Shown here one piece after another: positions 7,917-14,979 of a stretch of 20,847 bases of DNA. This stretch comes from Nevskia sp964451925 (GTDB taxonomy: Bacteria > Pseudomonadota > Gammaproteobacteria > Nevskiales > Nevskiaceae): contig CAYVKA010000080.1 in NCBI GenBank assembly GCA_964451925.1, positions 1 to 20,847 on the forward strand. Direction: 5' to 3'. Every line of letters starts with the position of its first letter. The first letter of the stretch is position 1. The notes below the pieces were generated by a model that did not search any database, had not been told where the DNA came from, and saw only the letters and a program-made list of their open reading frames with translations. A program made the position numbers and the translations under genes.

Positions 7917-9206
7917 ATGAACGGTACCTACGATCTCTCACTGGTTGTCGCCTCCTATTGCGTGGCGGCGTTCGCTGCTTACGCGGCGCTGGACCTGGGT
8001 GGGCGCATCGCGCTGTTCGACGGGGCGCGCGAGCGCTTCTGGCTGTTCGCCGGCGCCCTGGCCATGGGCACCGGCATCTGGGCCATGCATTTCGTCGGCA
8101 TGAAAGCCTTCAAGCTGCCGGTGGAGATCAGCTACGACCTCGGCCTGACTGCGCTGTCGTGGTTCACCGCCGTCGCCGTGTCGCTGCTGGCGCTGTACGT
8201 GATCAGCCGCAGCACACTGACCACTTACGGCCTGGTCGCCGGCGCCCTGCTGATGGGCGGCGGCATCTGCCTGATGCACTTCAGCGGCATGTGGGCGATG
8301 CTCATGACGCCCGCCATCCACTATGCCCCGTTGCTGACCGCCGCCTCCGTTGCCATCGCGGTGCTGGCCTCGGCCGCGGCGCTGTTCATCAGCTTCTCGG
8401 TGCGGCGTCTGCCCCAGGGCCGCGTTTTGCCGGCCAAGATCGCCGCCGCGCTGATCATGGCGCTGGCCATCTGCGGCACGCATTACACCGCGATGGCCGG
8501 AGCGCGTTTCTCCAGCGGCGCGCTGTGCGCCGCCGGCAACCTGCTGGTGGGCGACTGGATGGGCCTGCCGCTGGCCCTGATCACCGCCGGCCTGCTGGTG
8601 GCGGTGCTGCTGCTGGCCCGCATGGACGCCCGCGCGGTCAGCGATCGCCGCCGCGCCGACAAGCGCCGCATCGAAGCCGAGCGCGTGCGCCGGCTGGCCT
8701 ACTACGACACCGTCACCGGCCTGCCCAACCGCAGCCTGTTCAACGAAACCCTGCTGCGCCAGTTGATCAACGTCAACGGCCGCACCCCGCCGCCGTTCGC
8801 CGTGGTCTACGGCGAGATCCGCGGCTACCGCGCGCTGGTGGAGAAGCTCGGCCAGGACCGCGTCAACCTGCTGCTGAAGACCGTGGCCGGGCAGATGGCG
8901 CCGGTGCTGCGCGAAGGCGACCTGCTGGCGCGCCTGTCGCACGACAGCTTCATCTTCCTGCTGCGCCACAACGCCGAACGCAGCATCGACACGGCGCTGG
9001 CCCAGGTCGGCGCGCTGCTCAATGCGGCGGTGCCCTGCGACAGCCAGAACTTCAAGCTGGTCTGGGGCATCGGCTCCAGCCGCTATCCGGACAATGGCAA
9101 CTCGACGCAGGCGCTGATCCGCGCCGCGATGAAGTTGCAGCGTGAAATCGGCAGCGAGGCCAAGCCGGCCCTGCGCGCCCCTGTTTCGGTACTCGGAGCG
9201 GCCTAG
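7917..9206 (+). CDS. MHYT-domain membrane sensor with degenerate GGDEF domain
   Basis: The 429-residue protein begins MNGTYDLSLVVASYCVAAFA. It has seven hydrophobic segments and three MHYT-type motifs: AMHF (H58), LMHF (H121) and THYTAM (H189). MHYT domains are proposed to bind metal and sense gases such as O2, CO or NO. A basic linker (about 238-258) leads to a GGDEF-like domain starting YYDTVTGLPNR. The signature is SHDSF (341-345) instead of GGDEF. The usual DLD metal site is E-I-R (300-302). Diguanylate cyclase activity is thus unlikely. R332 and D335, in REGD five residues before the signature, match the RxxD inhibitory c-di-GMP site. No EAL domain follows. The ATG at 7917 is chosen as the start of the first membrane segment. 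Confidence 0.87.
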   Translation: MNGTYDLSLVVASYCVAAFAAYAALDLGGRIALFDGARERFWLFAGALAMGTGIWAMHFVGMKAFKLPVEISYDLGLTALSWFTAVAVSLLALYVISRSTLTTYGLVAGALLMGGGICLMHFSGMWAMLMTPAIHYAPLLTAASVAIAVLASAAALFISFSVRRLPQGRVLPAKIAAALIMALAICGTHYTAMAGARFSSGALCAAGNLLVGDWMGLPLALITAGLLVAVLLLARMDARAVSDRRRADKRRIEAERVRRLAYYDTVTGLPNRSLFNETLLRQLINVNGRTPPPFAVVYGEIRGYRALVEKLGQDRVNLLLKTVAGQMAPVLREGDLLARLSHDSFIFLLRHNAERSIDTALAQVGALLNAAVPCDSQNFKLVWGIGSSRYPDNGNSTQALIRAAMKLQREIGSEAKPALRAPVSVLGAA

Positions 9207-9292
9207 CCGCTCCGGATCGCGCCCCGCAAAAACCGCGGAGCGCATGGTTCAGCCCGGCGCGGAACGGTCCGCGCCGGCACGGCCCTGAGCCT

Positions 9293-9325
9293 TGGGCCGC
9301 GAAAAGCACCACCGGTGCTTCAGCG
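9293..9325 (+). terminator. First terminator-like hairpin of the array (cut by gap)
   Basis: TGGGCCGC (9293-9300) and the inner AAGCACC-ACC-GGTGCTT hairpin are identical to the next copy. The closing arm and T-run are lost in the run of N. It is the first such element downstream of the MHYT gene, so it would be that gene's main terminator. Confidence 0.5.
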
Positions 9326-9425
9326 NNNNNNNNNNNNNNNNNNNNNNNNNNNNNNNNNNNNNNNNNNNNNNNNNNNNNNNNNNNNNNNNNNNNNNNNNNN
9401 NNNNNNNNNNNNNNNNNNNNNNNNN
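9326..9425. other. 100-N assembly gap
   Basis: Exactly 100 N, a common convention for a scaffold gap of unknown length. It falls inside the tandem repeat array, so the break is most likely caused by repeat collapse, and the real length may differ. Confidence 0.95.
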
Positions 9426-9491
9426 GCTCATTTTTTCAGGACCTCGATTCAGCCCGGCGCGGAATGGTCCGCCCGGCACGGCCCTGAGCCT

Positions 9492-9535
9492 TGGGCCGCG
9501 AAAAGCACCACCGGTGCTTCAGCGGCTCATTTTTT
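9492..9535 (+). terminator. Second terminator-like hairpin of the array
   Basis: Outer arms TGGGCCGC (9492-9499) and GCGGCTCA (9522-9529) pair with one G-U. A perfect inner 7-bp stem (AAGCACC/GGTGCTT, loop ACC) sits at 9503-9519. Six T follow directly at 9530-9535. This is the arrangement of a rho-independent terminator reading on the + strand. Confidence 0.65.
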
Positions 9536-9590
9536 CAGGACCTCGATTCAGCCCGGCGCGGAATGGTCCGCCCGGCACGACCCTGAGCCT

Positions 9591-9634
9591 TGGGCCGCGA
9601 CGGACACGACAGTGTTCCAGCGGCCCATTTTTTT
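9591..9634 (+). terminator. Third terminator-like hairpin of the array (diverged copy)
   Basis: Outer arms TGGGCCGC (9591-9598) and GCGGCCCA (9620-9627) form a perfect 8-bp stem. The inner arms are GGACAC and GTGTTCC with one bulge. Seven T follow at 9628-9634. The inner stem differs in sequence from the other copies but is still paired, which supports selection on structure. Confidence 0.7.
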
Positions 9635-9644
9635 GCCCGACGGC

Positions 9645-11426
9645 TCAGCTGACTGTGGTTTCCTGGCCTTCCAGGTCGGCTTCGAACAGCTGCTCCAGCT
9701 CCTTGGACGCTTCCTTGGCGGTCTGGATCAGCTGCTGCTCGTCGCGGTGGATCGCCTGCTGCCGCAGCAGGGTGTCGTGGTCGTGGCGGCGAAAGCGCTC
9801 GATGTCGCGCGCAATGCGCTCGTCGGACTCGCCCAGGGCGCTCAACAACTGCGCCGTCATCTCCAGGCTCGAACCATAGGCGCGCCGGATCACGTCGGAC
9901 ACACCCAGATCCATCAGCTGCATGGTGTGGGCGCGGTCGCGCGCCACGGCGAAGATGCGCAGGTGCGGGAAATTGCGCCGCACCATCTCGGCAATGCGCA
10001 GCGACTCCTCCACGTCGGCGATGGCCAGCACGAAGTAGCGCGCCTTGTCGGCCTTGGCGGCGCGCAGCACCTCCATGCGTCCGGCATCGCTGTAGAACAC
10101 CGTGCTGCCGAACTGGCGCACGAAGTCCACGTGCTGCCAGTTGCGCTCCAGCACGGTGTAGGGAATCTTCTTCAGGCGCAGCATGCGGCCGAAGATCTGG
10201 CCGAACGGGCCGAAGCCGGCGATGATCACGTCGTTCTCCGGCGCGTCGATCTCGTCGAACGGGCGGCTCTCCTCGGTGTCGCGGCCGCCGAAGCGCGCCA
10301 GCAGCGCATACAGCGGCGGCGTGGCGATCATCGACAGGGTCACCGCCACCACCAGCGAATCGGCGGTGCGCTGGTCGAAGATCGCGGCGTTGCGCGCCAT
10401 CGCGAACAGCACGAAGGCGAATTCGCCGCCCTGCGACAGCGCCACCGCCAGCGAGCGTGAAGCGCCCGCCGGCAGGCCGTAGACGCGGCCGACGGCGTAC
10501 AGCACCAGGGTCTTGATGATGACCAGGATGGCCACCCCCTCCAGCACGCGCAGCGGGTCCTGGGCGATGAAGCCGATATTGGCCGACATGCCCACCGCCA
10601 TGAAGAACAGGCCGAGCAGCAGGCCCTTGAACGGCTCGATATCGGCCTGCAGTTCGTAGTGGTACTCGGAGTCGGCCAGCAGCATGCCGGCAAGGAAGGC
10701 GCCGAGCGAAGCCGACAGCCCCACCGCGCTCATGCCCAGCGCCGTGCCGGTGACGGTAAGCAGCGCGGCGGCGGTGAAGATCTCCGGCACCTGGGTGGCG
10801 GCGAGGATGCGCAGCACCGGCCGCAGCAGGTAGCGGCCGAGGAACACGACGAAGGCCAGCGCCGCGCCGGCCTTGGCGGCGCTGATCCAGTACGGCGTGC
10901 CGCTGTGCAGCGCCGCGCCCTGGGCGGCGAGAAACGGCAGCAGCGCCAGGAAGGGGATCACCGCCAGGTCCTGGAACAGCAGGATGGCGAAGGCGGCGCG
11001 GCCGTGGCGGTCGGTCAGCTCCTTGCGCTCGCCCAGCATCTGCAGCACGAACGCGGTGGAGGACATCGACAGGCCGAAGCCGATGACCACCGCTGCCGGC
11101 AGCGTCTGGTGATAGCGCCACAGGGTCCAGCCGCCGAGCACCGCCGCGGTGACCAGCACCTGCGCGCCGCCCAGGCCGAACACCGCCGAGCGCAGGCGCC
11201 ACAGGCGGCTGGGCTGCAGTTCCAGGCCGATGACGAACAGCAGCAGCACCACGCCGAACTCGGAGAAATTGAGGATCTCCTCGACGCGCGAGATCAGCCC
11301 CAATCCCCAGGGGCCGATGGCGATGCCGGCCGCAAGGTAGCCCAGCACCGAGCCGAGGCCGAAGCGCTTGAACAAGGGGACCGCCACCACGGCGGCCAGC
11401 AGGAGCAGGGCAATGTCTGCGAGCAT
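9645..11426 (-). CDS. KefB/KefC-type monovalent cation:proton antiporter (CPA2)
   Basis: This is an inner-membrane cation/H+ antiporter, probably K+ efflux, of 593 residues (E. coli KefB/KefC are about 600). A hydrophobic exchanger domain occupies about 1-380. It includes GVVLLLFVIGLEL and FQDLAVIPFLALLP (Q152, D153), and the cytoplasmic loop and following helix ADIEPFKGLLLGLFF, typical of KefC. A TrkA-N/RCK domain starts near 398 with the nucleotide-binding GFGPFG (G404, G406, G409). A charged C-terminal tail ends at QETTVS. The glutathione-gated E. coli proteins need KefF or KefG, and neither is in the window. The ATG at 11424-11426 starts the first membrane helix. The gene is divergent from pldA and ends next to the repeat array. 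Confidence 0.92.
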   Translation of the reverse strand: MLADIALLLLAAVVAVPLFKRFGLGSVLGYLAAGIAIGPWGLGLISRVEEILNFSEFGVVLLLFVIGLELQPSRLWRLRSAVFGLGGAQVLVTAAVLGGWTLWRYHQTLPAAVVIGFGLSMSSTAFVLQMLGERKELTDRHGRAAFAILLFQDLAVIPFLALLPFLAAQGAALHSGTPYWISAAKAGAALAFVVFLGRYLLRPVLRILAATQVPEIFTAAALLTVTGTALGMSAVGLSASLGAFLAGMLLADSEYHYELQADIEPFKGLLLGLFFMAVGMSANIGFIAQDPLRVLEGVAILVIIKTLVLYAVGRVYGLPAGASRSLAVALSQGGEFAFVLFAMARNAAIFDQRTADSLVVAVTLSMIATPPLYALLARFGGRDTEESRPFDEIDAPENDVIIAGFGPFGQIFGRMLRLKKIPYTVLERNWQHVDFVRQFGSTVFYSDAGRMEVLRAAKADKARYFVLAIADVEESLRIAEMVRRNFPHLRIFAVARDRAHTMQLMDLGVSDVIRRAYGSSLEMTAQLLSALGESDERIARDIERFRRHDHDTLLRQQAIHRDEQQLIQTAKEASKELEQLFEADLEGQETTVS

Positions 11427-11520
11427 CGGTTAAATTGACTGTCCGTTGATGGATTCCGGCCGGAACCGGGCATGCGCCCCGAACTCTGCCGCCGCTACGT
11501 TCACGGATGATAAGAGCAAG

Positions 11521-12582
11521 ATGCGTACATCCCGCCACATAGTTTGCGCCGTTGCCGCGCTGCTGTCTGCGGCGTGCGGCACGCTGCCCGAAACCCGCGA
11601 CAGCCCGCAGACCTGCGCAACGCAACCGGCCGGCGCCGCGCCGCTGACCGGCCCCTGGGGCTTCTCCCCCACGCTGCGCGCCAGCCTGGCCCCGGCCACG
11701 CCCGCCGGCGACGTCGCCGTGACCGCCACCGCAGCGGCACCGCTCACCGCGCCCGGCACCGCGCCGACTTTCAACGCACCGTTGGCCGCCGCCGCGGCCG
11801 AAGCGCCGTCTGCGCCGGCGCAGCGGCGCAGCCTGTTCCTGCCCGATCCGGATGCCTACGACATCGTTTCCGCCGGCCGCGGCCTGTCGCTGCACAAGCC
11901 GATGTTCCTGCTGCCCTACACCTACAGCCCGGCCTATGAAGGCCGCCATGCCGAGGTGCTGTTCCAGCTGAGCTTCAAGCAGCGCCTGTTCGACATCCCG
12001 CTGTACGCCGCCTATACGCAGAAGTCGTTCTGGCAGGCCTATGACAGCCACGAGTCCTCGCCGTTCCGTGAAACGGACTACAACCCGGAACTGTTCTACC
12101 GCTACATCCCGGCCGACCGTGCGCGCTGGTACCACCTGGGCGCCGACGTCGGCTTCGAGCACGAGTCCAACGGCAAGGGCCTGCCCGACTCGCGCAGCTG
12201 GAACCGCTTCTACGCCGCGGTGTTCCAGGCCGAGGACAATCACCTGATCTACTGGAAGTGGTGGTATCGCCTGCCGGAGAACGACAGCCTGCCGCCCACC
12301 GATCCGCAGCGCGACGACAATCCGCACATCGGTTACTACTATGGTTACAGCGAGCTGACCTACGAGCAGCAGCTTTGGGGCAAGCAGCTGGCGCGCGCCA
12401 TGGTGCGCTTCAACCCGGTCACCGGCAAGGGCGCGGTGAACCTGCAATACACCATCCCCAACCGCGCCGCCGACCCGGATTTCTTCTGGATGCTGTATCT
12501 GTGGCAGGGGTATGGCGAAGACCTGTTGAACTACAACCATTCCGTTTTCCGTCTCGGCGTCGGCGTATCGCTGGCGCGTTGA
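11521..12582 (+). CDS. pldA: Outer-membrane phospholipase A (OMPLA)
   Basis: This beta-barrel phospholipase A1/A2 cleaves phospholipids that reach the outer leaflet of the outer membrane. The 353-residue protein carries GFEHESNGK and SRSWNRFY. H214, S216 and N228 reproduce the His-x-Ser and the 12-residue gap to Asn of the E. coli catalytic triad. Aromatic, alternating strands run to the C-terminus (FRLGVGVSLAR). The N-terminal signal is MRTSRHIVCAVAALLSAACG; the SAAC stretch resembles a lipobox but has Ser at -3, so plain signal-peptidase-I processing is equally possible. An Ala/Pro/Thr-rich segment of about 80 residues precedes the barrel and is not part of E. coli PldA. The frame is open upstream to 11446, but the ATG at 11521 best fits the signal peptide. 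It is divergent from the antiporter across 94 bp. Confidence 0.9.
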   Translation: MRTSRHIVCAVAALLSAACGTLPETRDSPQTCATQPAGAAPLTGPWGFSPTLRASLAPATPAGDVAVTATAAAPLTAPGTAPTFNAPLAAAAAEAPSAPAQRRSLFLPDPDAYDIVSAGRGLSLHKPMFLLPYTYSPAYEGRHAEVLFQLSFKQRLFDIPLYAAYTQKSFWQAYDSHESSPFRETDYNPELFYRYIPADRARWYHLGADVGFEHESNGKGLPDSRSWNRFYAAVFQAEDNHLIYWKWWYRLPENDSLPPTDPQRDDNPHIGYYYGYSELTYEQQLWGKQLARAMVRFNPVTGKGAVNLQYTIPNRAADPDFFWMLYLWQGYGEDLLNYNHSVFRLGVGVSLAR

Positions 12583-12632
12583 GCGCGCCGGCACGCGGCA
12601 GGCGCCGCATTCCCACAAGGAGGAGTCACAGC

Positions 12633-13220
12633 ATGCACAGCACCAACCGACATCCGCAGATGCACCAGGCGCTGGCGCCGACAGTCAAGGCGCCGCACAA
12701 GGGCCACCGGCCGGAATGGCTGATCGGCCAGTCGATGATGGATCACGCGGTGAAGGCGATCCGCGCCCGCGCCCACCTGGAGCGCGGCTACGACATCCCC
12801 TATCTGGCCGGCTACAGCATCGACGGCCACACCATCTTCATCGACCGCCACATGCCCAAGAGCTTCACCTTCCGCCGGCGCAAGGTGCTGACCGACCGCT
12901 TCCTGATCGTGCACGAGGCGGTGGAGAAATCGCTGATCCAGCTGCTCGGCATGCACTACCTGCACGCCCACCAGATCGCCCTGCACGCCGAACAGGCGGC
13001 GGTGCGCGCCGAAGGTGTCACCTGGGAAGCCTATGACGCCTTCATGCAGGAATACATCAAGGTGATCGGCGACGAGGAACTGACGCGTGTTCCCGACAAG
13101 CTCGACCTCACACCCTATCGCGACTTCCACGATATCGACGAGCTGAAGAAAATGCGCCAGGGCATGGCGCCCTGCCCCGACTTCGTGCCGAAGCACAAGG
13201 TGCATATTGCGGGACTGTGA
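12633..13220 (+). CDS. Conserved hypothetical protein with HExxE and clustered histidines
   Basis: The 195-residue soluble protein has no signal peptide or membrane segment. The ATG follows a strong ribosome site, AAGGAGGAG, about 8 nt away. Its middle reads DIPYLAGYSIDGHTIFIDRH. LIVHEAVEKSLIQLLGMHYL follows, with H94-E95-x-x-E98, then H108, H111, H113 and H118-x-E120. A C-terminal part contains TRVPDKLDLTPYRDFHD. The helix with HExxE plus downstream His/Glu resembles metal-binding active sites, so a metallopeptidase-like or metal-binding role is possible. That is inference: the motif is not a canonical HExxH. I do not recognise a named family. It lies 50 bp after pldA and 183 bp before the DUF427 gene, all on the same strand. 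Confidence 0.8.
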   Translation: MHSTNRHPQMHQALAPTVKAPHKGHRPEWLIGQSMMDHAVKAIRARAHLERGYDIPYLAGYSIDGHTIFIDRHMPKSFTFRRRKVLTDRFLIVHEAVEKSLIQLLGMHYLHAHQIALHAEQAAVRAEGVTWEAYDAFMQEYIKVIGDEELTRVPDKLDLTPYRDFHDIDELKKMRQGMAPCPDFVPKHKVHIAGL

Positions 13221-13403
13221 CAGCTGAGGGCCGCCCCCTTGCAATCCGCCGCGGCGCCTCCACGCATGGGTGGGGCAGCCGGCCGAACGCTTGAACATGC
13301 CCGGCGGATCGCGGGTCATAGTGGTGCGGTCCGGGCCGGCTGGACAATACAGCGGGAGCGGCCGCGGCCGTCCCGCCGCAGCGGCAGCCACGAGGAGACA
13401 GTC

Positions 13404-13685
13404 ATGACCACCGCAGTGTGGAACGGGGTAGTGATCGCGCAATCAGACCAGACCGTCGTAGTGGAAGGCAACCACTATTTCCCGGTAGAGTCGGTCAACG
13501 CCGAATACCTCAAGCCCAGCGACACCACCACCGTCTGCTACTGGAAGGGCACGGCGCATTACTACACCGTGGCCGCCAATGGCAGCGAGAGCAAGGACGC
13601 CGCCTGGTACTATCCCGAGCCCAGCGCCGAGGCCGCGCAGATCAGGGGCCGCATCGCATTCTGGCGCGGCGTCAAGGTCAAGTAA
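13404..13685 (+). CDS. DUF427 family protein
   Basis: The 93-residue protein matches the DUF427 pattern: WNGVVIAQSDQTVVVEGNHYFP, then LKPSDTTTVCYWKGTAHYYTV, then KDAAWYYPEPSAEAAQIRGRIAFW. DUF427 proteins are small, mostly beta, and without an established role. It has no signal peptide. CGAGGAGAC about 8 nt upstream is a good ribosome site. It lies 28 bp before egtB on the same strand and is probably co-transcribed with it. That raises a link to ergothioneine metabolism, but the sequence does not show what it does. Confidence 0.88.
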   Translation: MTTAVWNGVVIAQSDQTVVVEGNHYFPVESVNAEYLKPSDTTTVCYWKGTAHYYTVAANGSESKDAAWYYPEPSAEAAQIRGRIAFWRGVKVK

Positions 13686-13713
13686 GCCGGCCCAGGGCCG
13701 GAAGGATCACAAC

Positions 13714-14979
13714 ATGGCGGCCGGTCAGTTCGAGCGGGGCCCGGCGCGGTCCGCGGCGGCATCGTTGCCGGCGCGCTACCACGCGGTGCGCGCGCGCACC
13801 GAGGCGCTGGCAGCGCGCCTGTCGCCGGAAGACCAGCAGGTGCAGTCGATGGCCGACGCCAGTCCGGCCAAATGGCACCGCGCCCACACCAGCTGGTTCT
13901 TCGAGACCTTCGTGCTGCAACCGCACCAGCCCGGCTACCGCCTGTTCGACCGGCGCTACGGCCAGCTGTTCAATTCCTACTACGAAACCGTGGGTGCGCG
14001 CATCGCCCGCGCCGCACGCGGCCTGCTGACGCGGCCGACAGCGGAGCAGATCAGCGCCTACCGCGCCCATGTCGATGCGGCAATGCAGCCACTGCTGCAA
14101 GGCTGCACGCCGCAGCTGGCGGCGCTGGTGGAGCTGGGCCTGCATCACGAGCAGCAGCACCAGGAGCTGCTGCTGACCGACATCAAGCATGCCTTCGCCG
14201 CCAATCCGTTGCGTCCGGCCTACCTGCCTGGCGCCGCCACCCCGGCGCGGGACTGCGCGCCGCCGCACTGGCTGGAGCTGGCGCCGGGCATCCACCACAT
14301 CGGCCACGACGGCGCCGGCTTCGCCTTCGACAACGAGTCGCCGCACCATGCGGTGCTGCTGGCCGGCTGCCGTATCGCCAGCCGGCCGGTGAGTGTCGGC
14401 GAATACCTGCGCTTCATCGAGGACGGCGGCTACCGCCGCCCGCAGCTGTGGCTGTCGGACGGCTGGGGCGCCGTACAGCAGGAAGGCTGGCGGGCGCCGC
14501 TGTACTGGGAGCAGCACGACGGCCAGTGGCACAGCTACACGCTGCACGGCGAACGGCCGCTGCGCCACGACGAGCCGGCGTGCCACGTCAGCTATTACGA
14601 AGCCTGCGCCTATGCCGCCTGGGCGGGCAAGCGCCTGCCGACCGAGCCGGAATGGGAAGCGGCCTGCGCCGCGCAGGGCGGCATGGCGCGGACCGACGAG
14701 GACGCGGCGGCGCTGTGCGTGCACCCGCGGCCGCTGGCCGACGGCTTCCACCAGGACGTGTGGGAATGGACCGGCAGCGCCTATCTGCCCTATCCGGGGT
14801 TCCGCGCCGCGGCCGGCGCGGTGGGCGAGTACAACGGCAAGTTCATGGTCAACCAGATGGTGCTGCGCGGCCGCTCCTGCGCCACGCCACCGGGCCATGA
14901 GCGTGCCAGCTACCGCAATTTCTTTGTGCCGGCGGCGCGCTGGCAATTCAGCGGTTTCCGACTCGCGGAGGATTCATGA
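13714..14979 (+). CDS. egtB: Ergothioneine biosynthesis sulfoxide synthase
   Basis: EgtB is a non-heme iron enzyme that joins hercynine to cysteine or gamma-glutamylcysteine using O2, forming the C-S bond of ergothioneine. The 421-residue protein has an N-terminal DinB-like four-helix domain. WHRAHTSWFFE (H55/H58) and LGLHHEQQHQELLL supply iron ligands, with H145 and H149 in the HxxxHxE motif. A C-terminal sulfatase-modifying-factor (FGE-like) fold includes ACHVSYYEACAYAAWAGKRLPTEPEWE. It ends CATPPGHERASYRNFF and FSGFRLAED. The ATG at 13714 follows GGAAGGA at 8 nt. The stop overlaps the egtD start by 4 bp (ATGA), implying coupled translation. No egtA or egtC is present, so cysteine may be the direct donor, or gamma-glutamylcysteine is made elsewhere. 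Confidence 0.95.
   Translation: MAAGQFERGPARSAAASLPARYHAVRARTEALAARLSPEDQQVQSMADASPAKWHRAHTSWFFETFVLQPHQPGYRLFDRRYGQLFNSYYETVGARIARAARGLLTRPTAEQISAYRAHVDAAMQPLLQGCTPQLAALVELGLHHEQQHQELLLTDIKHAFAANPLRPAYLPGAATPARDCAPPHWLELAPGIHHIGHDGAGFAFDNESPHHAVLLAGCRIASRPVSVGEYLRFIEDGGYRRPQLWLSDGWGAVQQEGWRAPLYWEQHDGQWHSYTLHGERPLRHDEPACHVSYYEACAYAAWAGKRLPTEPEWEAACAAQGGMARTDEDAAALCVHPRPLADGFHQDVWEWTGSAYLPYPGFRAAAGAVGEYNGKFMVNQMVLRGRSCATPPGHERASYRNFFVPAARWQFSGFRLAEDS

Larger units (their letters stand above)
9248..9640 (+). repeat. Tandem array of about 99-bp structured repeats, interrupted by a gap
   Basis: Units start with TTCAGCCCGGCGCGGAA at 9248, 9448 and 9547. The two complete spacings support a unit of 99 bp; the 200-bp step across the gap would fit one hidden unit, but the gap length is nominal. 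Each unit has a conserved first half followed by a hairpin and a T-run. The third copy keeps the outer stem but has a different inner stem. The array fills the space between two convergent genes. It is not a CRISPR: units are contiguous without unique spacers. True copy number is unknown. Confidence 0.85.

Noticed and set aside
9248..9640. CRISPR array
   Set aside because: The units are contiguous 99-bp copies without unique spacers, and no cas genes are near.
9292..9640. Protein-coding frames through the repeat array (repeating FSPARNGPPGT-like translation)
   Set aside because: The frames run through the N gap and terminator-like hairpins, have no start signal, and merely translate the repeat.
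9535..12618. Minus-strand open frame of 1027 codons covering the antiporter and part of pldA
   Set aside because: It is Arg/Ala/Gly-rich shadow sequence out of frame with the clear KefB/KefC-type protein and antisense to pldA; no ribosome site or family motif.
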